Shown here: in pieces, positions 25,793 to 34,782 of the stretch
Layout of the letters: each line of letters opens with the position of its first letter
How positions within the stretch are numbered: the stretch's first letter is position 1
NCBI GenBank assembly: GCA_016844955.1
Contig: JAERTH010000091.1
Coordinates: forward strand, 1 to 34,932
DNA: 34,932 bases
Reading direction: 5' to 3'
DNA from: Fidelibacterota bacterium
GTDB taxonomy: Bacteria; Fidelibacterota; UBA8477; JABMPR01
Notes under the pieces: model-generated
What the model was told of the DNA's origin: nothing
Database searches by the model: none
What the model saw: the letters and a program-made list of their open reading frames with translations, nothing else
Made by a program: the position numbers and the translations under genes

Positions 25793-26752
25793 TCAGACCT
25801 CTCGATAATTTTCTATTATCGCTATACATGTTTTCTTATCATTCTCTAATTGTTTAATTAAATCTTCCACACTGGAAAATTTCTTCTCATCTCTCAACTT
25901 CTGCAGGAACTCGAGGATGACCTCATTTCCATACAGATTTTCTTCTCCCTCGGGAATGTCAAACAGGTGCACCTCTATGGTCACCTCTGTTCCATTTTTG
26001 AATGTGGGTCGGACCCCCACATTACACATCCCGAAACAGGAGAATTTGTCTGTCTTAATCCTGCTGAGATAGACCCCTCGATTGGGCAATAATTTATTGT
26101 CCAGATGAGGTTCTACATTAGCCGTAGGAAAATTCAGACTTTGTCCTCTTTGCTCCCCATGCACGACCGTCCCAAATAATGTATAGGAGTGGCCTAACAT
26201 GGCATTTGCCAGATCCAACCGGTCGGATTGGATGTGATCACGGATCAGCGTACTGCTTACTGGAAGGTTCTCATTTTTAATAGGACCAACCACACTCACA
26301 TCGTAGCCCATACTGGTACCACGTTGCTTCAACCATTCCGCATCACCTTCACGGTTGTGACCAAATCGATGATCATAACCCACAACCATGTGGCGAATGT
26401 TCAGTGCCTTCTCAAGCACCATTTCAGCAAATTCATCAGCGCTGTAAGTCGAAAATCCATGATTGAAATCCAGGACCAGCAAAATATCTACAGGTGCATA
26501 TTTTTCAATCAGATAAGCGCGTTCATCGATACCGGTAAGGAGTCGAATCGGACGCTTTTCACTATCCCTCAGGAGCTGTTGAGGGTGGGGATGAAAAGTG
26601 ATGACGACCGAAGGCAGATTGCGAAGGCTGGCCTCGGTGATACACTTTTCGATCAAAGCTTGATGACCTCGGTGAATACCATCAAAACTACCGATGGTGG
26701 CCACACTCCCCTGAAGCTCAGGAATATCTTCTAAGCAGCGGATGATTTCCAT
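25793..26752 (-). CDS. ribF: Bifunctional riboflavin kinase/FAD synthetase
   Basis: The protein makes FMN from riboflavin and ATP, then FAD. The N-terminal adenylyltransferase domain shows [10 protein letters not shown] (21-30), [10 protein letters not shown] and SSTLIRD. The C-terminal kinase domain shows the [10 protein letters not shown] motif (near 205) and NRGVYL. Length 319 is typical. The gene starts inside the end of truB (22-bp overlap), so translation is probably coupled. truB-ribF-rpsO is a widespread order. Confidence 0.96.
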   Translation of the reverse strand: MEIIRCLEDIPELQGSVATIGSFDGIHRGHQALIEKCITEASLRNLPSVVITFHPHPQQLLRDSEKRPIRLLTGIDERAYLIEKYAPVDILLVLDFNHGFSTYSADEFAEMVLEKALNIRHMVVGYDHRFGHNREGDAEWLKQRGTSMGYDVSVVGPIKNENLPVSSTLIRDHIQSDRLDLANAMLGHSYTLFGTVVHGEQRGQSLNFPTANVEPHLDNKLLPNRGVYLSRIKTDKFSCFGMCNVGVRPTFKNGTEVTIEVHLFDIPEGEENLYGNEVILEFLQKLRDEKKFSSVEDLIKQLENDKKTCIAIIENYREV

Positions 26753-27399
26753 TTTTCAATAAACTCTGGTATGCTTATCGCATCCTCTATGCGATAGTCA
26801 CCTACCGCTAGTCTTTTCAATTCGTTTACGTAGGCTACAGTACCCAGAGCACGTGCTATGTCTTCAGCCAGAACTCGAACATAAGTTCCACGTCCACATT
26901 TCACCTTCAGCTTCAGACTATGGGCACTAAATTCCAATAACTCGATACTGTGAATCATGATGGTCGTTGGCTCACGCTCCACAACTTTGCCAGCACGGGC
27001 CAGATTGTACAGTTTCTGCCCCTTAACCTTTTTAGCTGAGTACATGGGTGGAATCTGTTGAATCTCACCTTCAAAACCACTCAGTGCAGCCAGGATTGTT
27101 TCTTGATCAAGCTTTGGCACAGGAACAGACTCAGTGATTTTACCGGTTCTGTCACCAGTATCCATAAGGTGACCCAGAGTTATCTCAGCTTCGTAAACTT
27201 TTGGCATAGCCATAAATTCACTCTGGCGTTTGGTATTTTTACCAGTCAAAACAATAAGTACACCCGTTGCAAAAGGATCCAGGGTACCAGCATGACCAAC
27301 TTTCCTGATTTTGGTGGCAAAACGAATCTTGTTAACCACATCAAAACTGGTCCAGTCCATGGGTTTGTCAATATTGATGATGTGCTCAGTACCGATCAT
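26731..27399 (-). CDS. truB: tRNA pseudouridine-55 synthase, short form without PUA domain
   Basis: TruB converts U55 of the tRNA T-loop to pseudouridine and acts as a tRNA chaperone. The catalytic Asp41 lies in GHAGTLDPFATG. The later motifs YSAKKVKGQKLYNLAR and CGRGTYVRVLAEDI are present. At 222 residues it is much shorter than E. coli TruB (314) because the C-terminal PUA domain is missing, as in Bacteroidetes-like lineages; the catalytic domain is complete. Its ATG overlaps the rbfA stop (ATGA), and its end overlaps ribF by 22 bp. Confidence 0.96.
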   Translation of the reverse strand: MIGTEHIINIDKPMDWTSFDVVNKIRFATKIRKVGHAGTLDPFATGVLIVLTGKNTKRQSEFMAMPKVYEAEITLGHLMDTGDRTGKITESVPVPKLDQETILAALSGFEGEIQQIPPMYSAKKVKGQKLYNLARAGKVVEREPTTIMIHSIELLEFSAHSLKLKVKCGRGTYVRVLAEDIARALGTVAYVNELKRLAVGDYRIEDAISIPEFIEKWKSSAA

Positions 27400-27731
27400 A
27401 AATCTTTCAGCACGCGATTCATTTTGTCGGTGTAATTGAGTGTATCGTCCAAAAAGAATCGCAGTTCTGGAACGTACTTGAGAATTACTTCTTGACCCAC
27501 ATGATATCGGATACGACTACTGTGGTGTTCCAGAGTTTTAAAACTATAGGCAACATCCTCTTCACTGCCATAAATAGAGAAGTAGACATTGGCAATTTTC
27601 AAATCAGGTGACATCTTGGCCTTTGAAACCGAGATGAAGCCTGGAGTAGCATTAGCTAAATTCAATATCAGATACTCAGCAACGGCTGCTCTGATAGCTT
27701 CGGCTACACGTTTTTGTCTGGCAACACCCAT
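27396..27731 (-). CDS. rbfA: Ribosome-binding factor A
   Basis: RbfA is a small KH-fold protein that binds the 30S precursor and supports 16S 5'-end maturation. The 111-residue length and segments such as RVAEAIRAAVAEYL, ISVSKAKMSPDLKIANVYFSI and VPELRFFLDDTLNYTDKMNRVL are typical. It lies 23 bases after infB and overlaps truB by four bases, the standard infB-rbfA-truB order. Confidence 0.96.
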   Translation of the reverse strand: MGVARQKRVAEAIRAAVAEYLILNLANATPGFISVSKAKMSPDLKIANVYFSIYGSEEDVAYSFKTLEHHSSRIRYHVGQEVILKYVPELRFFLDDTLNYTDKMNRVLKDL

Positions 27732-27754
27732 AATATCTAATCAGCTCGACAGCT

Positions 27755-30286
27755 TTATTTAGCGCTGGAATCCAGTTTACGTTTGATAATGTCTTCTGAA
27801 TAGAATTCAATGATATCATCAACCTGAATCTTGCTATAATCTTTCAGAGAGATACCACATTCACTGCCTTCCAGAACTTCCTTAACCTCGTCCTTGAAAC
27901 GCTTCAGGGCATTCAGCTCACCATTAAACTTGATTTCACCGTTTCTCACCAACCGAACCTTGGCGGAACGTCGGGCCACACCTTCAGTAACAATGGAACC
28001 GGCAATTACACCGATCTTCGGGATCTTGAATAGATCAGTTACCTTGGCTTTTCCTATCTCAGTCTCAACCACATCGGGCTCTAGCAAACCTTCCAGGGCC
28101 TGATAGATATCATCCACAGCAGCATAAATAACATCGTAGTAGCGAATTTCCACATCATCGGCCTTGGCCAACAGTCTGGCGTTGCTGTCTGCGGTTACGT
28201 TGAAACCAACGATAACTGCATCAGAAGCCGCAGCCAGCAGTACATCTGATTCTTTGATCATTCCAATACCGCGGTGAATGATGCGGACTGCCACTTCACT
28301 GGTAGACATCTTCATGAATGAATCAGCCAGGGCTTCAATGGAACCATCCACATCACCCTTAATCAGAAGTGGAACTTCCTTAACCTTGCCTTCAGATATC
28401 TGACGCGAAATTTCATCAAGGGTCATATGACGCATACGCTTGAAATCCTGCTCGCGACGCAGCATCTGTCGCTGCGTACTGACTTCACGGGCTTCTTTGT
28501 CATTCTTCATGACAATCAGGTTATCACCAGCGCGTGGTACATCGCTAAAACCTAAAATCTCAACGGGAGCTGATGGACCTGCAAACTTAATTCTTTTTCC
28601 ATGATCATCCTTCAAGGCACGAACCCTACCGGAGTAGTCACCGCAAACAAAGGGATCACCGATTTTCAATTTACCACGACTCACCAGAACCGTCGCCAGA
28701 GCCCCTACACCCTTATCAAGGCGTGATTCAACCACAATTCCACGGGCAACACCGCTGGGCTTGGCCTTGAGATCAAGCATTTCAGCTTCAAGGGCAACGG
28801 TTTCCAGTAATTCATCAACATTGGTACCATTCTTGGCCGAGATTTCAACATCAGGATATTTACCACCCCAACTCTCAACCAGCATGTCCCGCTCGGAGAG
28901 TTCTCGACGGACACGCTCAGCATCGGCACCTAACTTATCAATTTTATTAATGGCGAATACAATGGGAACACCAGCTGCTTTGGCATGGTCAATGGCTTCA
29001 ATGGTCTGAGGCATAACTGCATCGTCCGCAGCAACAATGATAATAACCAGATCTGTCACCTGGGCTCCACGAGCACGCATGGCAGTAAATGCTTCGTGAC
29101 CGGGTGTATCCAGGAAGGTGACTGTTTTGTCATCACCAACTGCAACCGAGTAGGCTCCAATATGCTGGGTAATTCCACCTGCCTCACCTGCAATTACATT
29201 GGCTTCGCGGATATAATCCAGGAGGGATGTTTTTCCATGATCAACGTGACCCATGATGGTTACTACTGGTGGGCGTGGCGCAAGCTCTGCTTCATCTACT
29301 TCCTCAACCGCCAGATCTTCATCCATGGTGGTTACAGTGTTGTCTTCGAAAATGACCTTAATCTCAAATTCAGCAGCCAACAGTTCGATGGTATCCTTGT
29401 CGATACGTTGATTGATGGTAACCATCATCCCCATATCCATACATTTACCAATGATATCAGCGACATCAATCTCAACCAGATCCGCGAAATCATGCACCGA
29501 GACAAATTCAGAGACGCGGTAGACATTGTCTTCCAGGACCTCTTCCTGTCTTCCATCACGACGACGTTTACGCTTTTTACCAGAATCCATTGAAGTCATT
29601 ACCTTCTTGATAGAGGCATCAACTTCTTTCTGGTCAAACGTGCGACGTTTCTTTGCCGGTCTGCCTTTACCCTTAGGAGCAGTGGTGGCCTTAACAACAT
29701 GTTTAATTTTACGCTCAATCTTCTTGGCGATAATTTTGTCTTTATTGGATTCTTCGGGCTTGGCAGTAGTATCTTCACCTGGCCTGAGAATGGTTGGCTT
29801 GGCGGCTTTTTTGGCAGCTTTTTGCTTTTCTAAAACTTCGCGTTCTTTTTCAGCCTGAGCCTCGGCTAGTTTGCGGTTTTCTTCCTCAATCTTCTCACGC
29901 TTGGCTCGCTCAATCGCTTCCCTGCGCTCTTCTTCAGCACGGCGTTTGGCTTCTTCAATCTCATGGCGGCGTTGCTCTTCAGCTTCTCGTCTGGATCGTT
30001 CTTCATTTTCGCGGGCTTCTTTTTCTTCTTCGGCCTTGCGAATTCGTTCTTCTTCTTCGACCCGACGTTGTTCCTCAAGCGCCTTGCGATCGATCTCTTT
30101 TTGATCAATCTCTATCTGATATAGATCTGACGCGAAATTCTTTAATATGAGCTGGTAAGTCTCCTCATCAACGGGACTCATATGATTGGTTACATCCAAA
30201 CCCTGGGCTTTAAGGAAAGTCACAATCTCCTGGTGGGAGATGTTAATCTGCTTAGCAATTTGATATATTCGTTTCGGTTTACTCAA
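27755..30286 (-). CDS. infB: Translation initiation factor IF-2
   Basis: IF-2 is the GTPase that delivers initiator fMet-tRNA to the 30S subunit and promotes subunit joining. Order: IF2_N domain (about 1-55), a Glu/Arg/Lys-rich coiled-coil linker (about 60-165), a basic region with KKRKRRR-type clusters (about 185-245), a second IF2_N-like domain (about 255-315), then the G domain with G1 GHVDHGKT (346-353), G3 DTPGHE (393-398) and G4 NKID (447-450), followed by domains II, III and IV. The start is TTG, with an AGGA ribosome site four bases upstream. The common ylxR and ylxQ genes are absent between nusA and infB. Confidence 0.97.
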   Translation of the reverse strand: MSKPKRIYQIAKQINISHQEIVTFLKAQGLDVTNHMSPVDEETYQLILKNFASDLYQIEIDQKEIDRKALEEQRRVEEEERIRKAEEEKEARENEERSRREAEEQRRHEIEEAKRRAEEERREAIERAKREKIEEENRKLAEAQAEKEREVLEKQKAAKKAAKPTILRPGEDTTAKPEESNKDKIIAKKIERKIKHVVKATTAPKGKGRPAKKRRTFDQKEVDASIKKVMTSMDSGKKRKRRRDGRQEEVLEDNVYRVSEFVSVHDFADLVEIDVADIIGKCMDMGMMVTINQRIDKDTIELLAAEFEIKVIFEDNTVTTMDEDLAVEEVDEAELAPRPPVVTIMGHVDHGKTSLLDYIREANVIAGEAGGITQHIGAYSVAVGDDKTVTFLDTPGHEAFTAMRARGAQVTDLVIIIVAADDAVMPQTIEAIDHAKAAGVPIVFAINKIDKLGADAERVRRELSERDMLVESWGGKYPDVEISAKNGTNVDELLETVALEAEMLDLKAKPSGVARGIVVESRLDKGVGALATVLVSRGKLKIGDPFVCGDYSGRVRALKDDHGKRIKFAGPSAPVEILGFSDVPRAGDNLIVMKNDKEAREVSTQRQMLRREQDFKRMRHMTLDEISRQISEGKVKEVPLLIKGDVDGSIEALADSFMKMSTSEVAVRIIHRGIGMIKESDVLLAAASDAVIVGFNVTADSNARLLAKADDVEIRYYDVIYAAVDDIYQALEGLLEPDVVETEIGKAKVTDLFKIPKIGVIAGSIVTEGVARRSAKVRLVRNGEIKFNGELNALKRFKDEVKEVLEGSECGISLKDYSKIQVDDIIEFYSEDIIKRKLDSSAK

Positions 30287-30375
30287 TCTTTCCTCTTTCC
30301 TCTTCCCTTATTAGCAGAAACATCCAGCTCTGCTACAACTGACACTACCTGTGCTATAATCAGCGGAAAATCTTT

Positions 30376-31668
30376 TTAACTATCTTCCTCGGCACTGTCA
30401 TCTACCTCAACAACCTCTTCAACGACTTCTACTTCTACTTCAACCTTTTCCATCAAGGCTTCCATAAAGTCATCCAGAGATTTCTCACCTAACCCCTTAA
30501 TGGACAGGAGTGATTCTTTGCTGGCATTCACAATTTCATTCACTGTATCAATACCATTTTCCGCAAGAATGGAGACCACGCGCTTAGGCAGCCCCTCAAC
30601 TTCTTCCAGAAAGACTTCAACGACCACTGGACCTTCAACCTCGCTCCGAGATTTGGCATCAATTTCAAAACCAGTAACTTTTGAAGCCAGGCGGACATTC
30701 TGACCATTTTTACCAATGGCTATGGAAATGTCCTCAGCTTCAAACAGAGCCAGGGCCCGTTGCTTTTCATAGTCAATGGTTACTCGGTAAGGTTTGGCTG
30801 GTGAAAGTGCACGTGTAACCAGCAGTTGTGGCTCTGAAGTGTAATTAATGATATCAATTTTCTCACCATTGAGCTCACGTACGATAACCTGAATCCTGCT
30901 ACCCTTCATACCTACACAGGCACCCACTGCATCAATGCGCTTGTCGTGAGATTCTACGATAATCTTGGTACGGTCACCTGGTTCACGGTGCAGTGTCCTG
31001 ATATCAATAATACCATCTTCGATTTCAGGTACTTCATTTTTAAACAGCTTGTGAAGAAAAGTTGGGTCTGCGCGAGAAATAATAATCTCAGGACCACGCT
31101 TGTCAGAACGAACCTCTTTAATGATAGCACGGATACTGTCACCACGACGATAACGCTCACTGTAGATTTGCTCTTCACGGGGCATCTTCAGTTCAGCTTT
31201 GTCAATATTCACAAAGAGTGCATCACGCCTGATCTGATGAATTTCACCAATAATAATTTCACCTACACGACTGGAATAATCTCTATAGATCTGATCCCGT
31301 TCGAATTCCTGAATTTTTTGAGCCATGACGTGGCGTGCAAAAGTAATCAGACGTCGACCAAAGGTAGCTGGATCCACAACATCAATAAAGGGATCGCCAA
31401 TTTCCAGATCGGGAGCAATTTCCTGGGCCGTTTTGACATCCACTTCAAAATCCGGATCGTCCACGACTTCAACGACTTCCTTTTCCTGGTAGATTTCAAT
31501 CTCACCCTTATCCATATTGACAATCACATCGAAGTTGTCAACATTTCCATATTTTTTCTGAATCAGAGCTTCAAAGATTTCTTTGATGATATCGGCCAAT
31601 TCTTTGCGGTCGATGTCTTTATCTTTTGCAAGCTGGATAAACGATTCAATTATAATTTTACTGATCAA
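30376..31668 (-). CDS. nusA: Transcription termination/antitermination factor NusA
   Basis: NusA binds RNA polymerase and nascent RNA and modulates pausing, termination and antitermination. Domains: RNA-polymerase-binding N-terminal domain (about 1-125), S1 (about 133-200), KH1 (VGMKGSRIQ near 252), KH2 (IGKNGQNVRLAS near 328), then one helix-hairpin-helix-like domain (about 360-408) and a very acidic tail (409-430). E. coli has two acidic repeats here; this protein has one. The start is TTG behind a strong AAGGAGG site, 16 bases after rimP. Confidence 0.96.
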   Translation of the reverse strand: MISKIIIESFIQLAKDKDIDRKELADIIKEIFEALIQKKYGNVDNFDVIVNMDKGEIEIYQEKEVVEVVDDPDFEVDVKTAQEIAPDLEIGDPFIDVVDPATFGRRLITFARHVMAQKIQEFERDQIYRDYSSRVGEIIIGEIHQIRRDALFVNIDKAELKMPREEQIYSERYRRGDSIRAIIKEVRSDKRGPEIIISRADPTFLHKLFKNEVPEIEDGIIDIRTLHREPGDRTKIIVESHDKRIDAVGACVGMKGSRIQVIVRELNGEKIDIINYTSEPQLLVTRALSPAKPYRVTIDYEKQRALALFEAEDISIAIGKNGQNVRLASKVTGFEIDAKSRSEVEGPVVVEVFLEEVEGLPKRVVSILAENGIDTVNEIVNASKESLLSIKGLGEKSLDDFMEALMEKVEVEVEVVEEVVEVDDSAEEDS

Positions 31669-31684
31669 GGGGTCATCCCTCCTT

Positions 31685-32140
31685 CTACCAACGCATTTTA
31701 ACTTTGCCCTGAACTACATCGGCCATTTCCAGTTCTACAACATCACCCTTGACCTTTACAGTCAGGAGTTCGGCGGTAGCTGAAACGATCTCACCTTCCA
31801 GGGGGGTTTGCACTGCTTCAGAGCGGTGCTCAATTTTCATGGGGTGCCCGGCCAGACGGTTAAAGTGACGAGGCAGTTTAACGGGGAAGCTTGCTCCTGG
31901 AGAGGTTACTTCTACTGAAACCTTTTCAATATCCAAACCAGGGAGCGATAGATTATTATGTATGGATCTATTGATGCGAGCCAATTGGTCGATAGTGATA
32001 CCGGAATCACTGTCACACTTTGCAATGAGTTGGTATCCCCCTCGCGATGCATTCAAACTTACATCAACAAGAAAAATATCCTCAGCATCTTCAAAGCAAT
32101 GCTCTATTCCGGCTCTTATTTCTTCATCGTTCCAATTCAC
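31685..32140 (-). CDS. rimP: Ribosome maturation factor RimP
   Basis: RimP assists early assembly of the 30S subunit. The 151-residue length, the N-terminal alpha/beta domain (segments DIFLVDVSLN, LARINRSIHNNL, VEVTSPGASFPVKLPRHFNRLAGHPMKI) and the C-terminal Sm-like domain fit the family. The GTG start is the only one that fits the family N-terminus. It is the first gene of the nusA-infB unit, with a terminator of the preceding gene only about 30 bases upstream, so the promoter must lie within or very close to that terminator. Confidence 0.94.
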   Translation of the reverse strand: MNWNDEEIRAGIEHCFEDAEDIFLVDVSLNASRGGYQLIAKCDSDSGITIDQLARINRSIHNNLSLPGLDIEKVSVEVTSPGASFPVKLPRHFNRLAGHPMKIEHRSEAVQTPLEGEIVSATAELLTVKVKGDVVELEMADVVQGKVKMRW

Positions 32141-32165
32141 TTCGTCTCTTCATACCCTTTACAAA

Positions 32166-32194
32166 TAAAGAAAGTGGGTCATTCAACCCACTTT
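32166..32194 (-). terminator. Terminator between the TPR membrane protein gene and rimP
   Basis: On the minus strand a perfect 9-bp stem AAAGTGGGT / ACCCACTTT with loop TGAATG is followed by CTTTATTTGT. It separates the TPR protein gene from the rimP unit, and the loop contains TTGAAT, a possible -35 box of the downstream promoter. Confidence 0.75.
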
Positions 32195-32235
32195 GCGGGC
32201 GAAATATATCCGAGGAGAGGTCTCTTTGCAAGTCC

Positions 32236-32251
32236 AATAATTGCAATTATT
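32236..32251. other. Perfect 16-bp palindrome at the end of the TPR gene
   Basis: AATAATTGCAATTATT is a perfect dyad spanning the TAA stop codon at 32247-32249. It could be a binding site or part of the downstream terminator region. Chance is possible in AT-rich DNA. Confidence 0.35.
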
Positions 32252-32915
32252 TCTCCAGTACTTTGCCTTCAAAATATTTAACCTGTTCAAGGAATTTTCC
32301 AGTGTGATCTTCAGCCATCAATTCACTTGAGATGTTTCCAGCCTGCGCCAGGTCTCCAGCGGCAAGATAGGCATAACCAGCCTGAAGCTTGGCATAGTCG
32401 GATATCATGCCTGCATCCAGCATGGCTACTGACTGGTACAGTACAGCGGCTTCAGCATGGTTCAATTCTTTTTCATTGATATAGGCCAGCTTCAACTTAC
32501 CTGCAATTCGTAGCTGCTTATCTGAACTATTGGACAACTGATTAAATTGATCGCGGGCTCCGGCTGCATCGCCAGCTTCCAGTTTAGCAATACCTAGCTG
32601 ATATGTGGATTGGGCAATGATTTCAGAATTTCCATATTCACTTATAACAGCTTCCAATTCGGACAAAACATTCTCATCAATGCCAGCAGCAGCAGCCAGG
32701 GTTGCCTTTGTACTGGCAAGCATAGCTTCATTTCTGGTGGTTTCTGCATTGTTCATCCAGCCCCATCCAAGAAGCAGAATAACTACCAGGGCAACTATTC
32801 CTGCGACGATCTGCTTACTATTCTCTTCATAAAACTCTTTGCCCTTTTCCAGGCTATCCAGCAATGGATCGTGCTTCAGTTCTTTTTTTGTCAGCTTCTT
32901 TTTTGGTGTCAACAT
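32247..32915 (-). CDS. Single-pass membrane protein with periplasmic TPR-like domain (YfgM-like)
   Basis: The 222-residue protein has a Lys-rich cytoplasmic N-terminus (1-34), one transmembrane helix (about 35-54, IVAGIVALVVILLLGWGWM) and a helical, Ala-rich TPR-like domain with A-x-x-x-Y-x-LG-x-x-x-x-x-G-x-x-x-x-A repeats (for example STYQLGIAKLEAGDAAGARDQF and AKLQAGYAYLAAGDLAQA). This plan matches YfgM/tetratricopeptide-like proteins that sit near the Sec translocon and periplasmic chaperones. It starts with ATG, without a clear ribosome site, 72 bases after tRNA-Arg. The exact partner is unknown. Confidence 0.8.
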   Translation of the reverse strand: MLTPKKKLTKKELKHDPLLDSLEKGKEFYEENSKQIVAGIVALVVILLLGWGWMNNAETTRNEAMLASTKATLAAAAGIDENVLSELEAVISEYGNSEIIAQSTYQLGIAKLEAGDAAGARDQFNQLSNSSDKQLRIAGKLKLAYINEKELNHAEAAVLYQSVAMLDAGMISDYAKLQAGYAYLAAGDLAQAGNISSELMAEDHTGKFLEQVKYFEGKVLEK

Positions 32916-32987
32916 CTGTTATCAGATCCCTTCAATATTTCTATTCTCAAAAGTTGCCCCGGCTATTCACATCGGGGATAAATCATG

Positions 32988-33061
32988 TACCCCTGAGGTG
33001 ATTCGAACACCTGACCTACGCTTTAGGAAAGCGTTGCTCTATCCTGCTGAGCTACAGGGGC
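32988..33061 (-). tRNA. tRNA-Arg (anticodon CCT)
   Basis: On the minus strand the acceptor GCCCCTG pairs with CAGGGGT (one terminal G-U). The D arm is GCTC-AGCAGGATA-GAGC, the anticodon arm ACGCT-TTCCTAA-AGCGT gives CCT, and the T arm is AGGTG-TTCGAAT-CACCT. The discriminator is A and no CCA is encoded. It reads the arginine codon AGG. A TATATT -10 candidate lies at 33083-33088, with only a weak -35. Confidence 0.95.
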
Positions 33062-33140
33062 ATCATTGTTAAAAAGCACGGCAATATAAACGAGCATACA
33101 AGGCCACCAAAGGGATTTACTGGCTTTAAAAATATAGACT

Positions 33141-33172
33141 AAAATAAAAAGACCGGTGGGAACACCGGTCTT
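33141..33172 (-). terminator. Terminator of the LiaF-like gene
   Basis: On the minus strand AAGACCGGTG / CACCGGTCTT forms a perfect 10-bp stem around TTCC, followed by TTTATTTTAG. It is 26 bases after the stop codon and separates the gene from tRNA-Arg. Confidence 0.92.
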
Positions 33173-33198
33173 AAAATTATGCTCATCTGTATATAGAG

Positions 33199-33894
33199 TT
33201 AGCGGGTTTTGATCTCCAGGCCACCAAAAGCCACGGTGCAATTCAGAGTAATATTGACTGAATCCTCACCCCCGCCCTTAGATTTATCCTCTACGCCACC
33301 AAATATTGGGGTACCTGACACAATAACATTCCAGTTCTCTGGAACGATAATTTCGGTACCTCCAAACAGGGCAGTTACGTTAACAACACAGCCTGTCTCA
33401 ATGGCTTTGGCATCACGCAGGTCGAGCTCAACCCCACCAAACAGCGCCATAACACTGGCCCCTTTGAACTTCTCAGAATTAACAGATTTTTCCACACCGC
33501 CAAATATGGCGGATGCCTGTACAAAATCATCGTCAATCGTATCAACCGTTGAAAAGGAAAGCCCTGGTTTGCCTTTGGACTTAAGGAGCATGGAGACTCC
33601 CACATACAGAATGGCCAGTGGCCATAACTTGAATATGCTACCCCAATTGATAAAATCCAGGGTGGCGGACAGCATGATAAGCCCCACAACAAACATGATA
33701 GCGCCATTACGACGATCATCATTCTGTAGCTTGGAGAATCCGGCAATAATTATAATTAGTGGCCACCATTCACCAAGAAAATGGCCCAGATGCATGATAT
33801 TCAAACTCTGTAAAAGAAACACAGCTCCAACTGCAATCACGACATAAGCGATCCAGGACTGCTGATTACTTTTTCCAGGTAATTTTTCGGTCAT
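33199..33894 (-). CDS. LiaF-like membrane protein (LiaF TM domain plus cell-wall stress C-terminal domain)
   Basis: The 231-residue protein has about four transmembrane helices in its first 105 residues (for example 14-34, 44-54, 66-80, 86-103), the LiaF/DUF5668-type domain. The C-terminal soluble domain repeats an F-G-G-x-E motif five times (IFGGVEKS, LFGGVELDLR, LFGGTEIIV, IFGGVEDK, AFGGLEIK), which fits a small beta-helix or beta-sandwich. In Bacillus, LiaF restrains the envelope-stress kinase LiaS; here no LiaR/LiaS genes are adjacent, so only an envelope-associated role is suggested. A GAGGAG ribosome site precedes the ATG. It is 57 bases downstream of the PAP2 gene. Confidence 0.85.
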   Translation of the reverse strand: MTEKLPGKSNQQSWIAYVVIAVGAVFLLQSLNIMHLGHFLGEWWPLIIIIAGFSKLQNDDRRNGAIMFVVGLIMLSATLDFINWGSIFKLWPLAILYVGVSMLLKSKGKPGLSFSTVDTIDDDFVQASAIFGGVEKSVNSEKFKGASVMALFGGVELDLRDAKAIETGCVVNVTALFGGTEIIVPENWNVIVSGTPIFGGVEDKSKGGGEDSVNITLNCTVAFGGLEIKTR

Positions 33895-33951
33895 ATTATT
33901 CAGCTCCTCTTTTTCATCCGATTTGGTGCTAATATTACTCTGAAAGCCTGC

Positions 33952-34782
33952 CTAGCCCAAAGGTATTCTGAGGCTGATACTGAAATTCATCCCATTACTG
34001 TACTTTTTCTCAAATCGGTTCAGCTCGTGTCTGGTTAATGTCCAGGCTATGAGGGACCCAACAGCAGCACCCACAATAATGTCAGAGAAATAGTGCATAT
34101 CACTGGCTACTCTCAAATATGCAGTGGTTCCAGCCAGAGTCAAAAGCGAAGACCAGATCACGGCCTCCTGATCCGGGTAGTGTTCACTCAAGATCATGGC
34201 GTTACAAACCGCCTGTGAAAAGGCTACACTGCTATGACCACTAAAAAAGGATGTGTTGTCCCTGGCTTGCAATGATTCTCTGGTTCCGAAATGTTTATAT
34301 GGGCGCTCCCGAGCTACCAGAATTTTTGTCAGGTTGGTAACCAGGCTATTTAAACTGAAGACTTCCATATTGATTAAAAAAGATTTGGCCCGGTCATCTG
34401 CAACCAGAGGTCCCCAGATTAAACTTGACAGGGATACACCGTAGATCAGGCGGTCTGACCAAATCTCTGCCTTGTCCAAGTCCCCTGCTCCCCGCCTGAA
34501 CTTGTCGCGCATATAGGTATCTATGGCGAGTGGTGTGGAAAACCGTGGAATTTCCGGTGTGAGGTGCGATTTAGCCAACTCAAGTCCTATTGCCAGACCT
34601 AGCCCGGAACTAGCCAACAGGATATCTTGCTGCTTTACCTCATCCCCGGCAAACAATTCGGTCTGGGGCATCAATGACATCAAAATATACAGAAGAGAGC
34701 TAATTATTCTGCGCGCCCTAGGTCCCATGACTAAAAGGTCAAACGAGAATAAGTATCTGGATTGTTGAATCGGAACACGCAC
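33952..34782 (-). CDS. PAP2-family membrane-associated phosphatase
   Basis: PAP2 (acid phosphatase/vanadium haloperoxidase-like) enzymes remove phosphate from lipids such as undecaprenyl diphosphate or phosphatidate. The three motifs are intact: K-x6-R-P (Lys153, Arg160-Pro161), S-G-H (FFSGHSS, 181-183) and R-x5-H-x3-D (Arg224, His230, Asp234). Hydrophobic segments near 112-128 and 208-246 fit membrane association. The GTG at 34782 overlaps the stop of the preceding gene (TAGTG), which argues for coupling. An in-frame ATG at 34728 would begin a clean signal peptide (RIISSLLYILMSLMPQTELFA), so the start is undecided. Confidence 0.87.
   Translation of the reverse strand: MRVPIQQSRYLFSFDLLVMGPRARRIISSLLYILMSLMPQTELFAGDEVKQQDILLASSGLGLAIGLELAKSHLTPEIPRFSTPLAIDTYMRDKFRRGAGDLDKAEIWSDRLIYGVSLSSLIWGPLVADDRAKSFLINMEVFSLNSLVTNLTKILVARERPYKHFGTRESLQARDNTSFFSGHSSVAFSQAVCNAMILSEHYPDQEAVIWSSLLTLAGTTAYLRVASDMHYFSDIIVGAAVGSLIAWTLTRHELNRFEKKYSNGMNFSISLRIPLG

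Noticed and set aside
25783..26800. FMN riboswitch controlling ribF
   Set aside because: ribF overlaps truB by 22 bp, so there is no leader region where such an element could sit.
28985..29858. Overlapping long plus-strand frames opposite infB
   Set aside because: They are shadows of the infB coding strand; composition follows the reverse of Glu/Lys-rich codons, and no ribosome site or family was seen.
30946..31701. 251-codon plus-strand frame opposite nusA
   Set aside because: Antisense to a well-conserved NusA; rich in Phe/Ile/Asn as expected for a reverse translation.
33023..33241. 72-codon minus-strand frame across tRNA-Arg
   Set aside because: It runs through the tRNA and the terminator and shows no coding sign.
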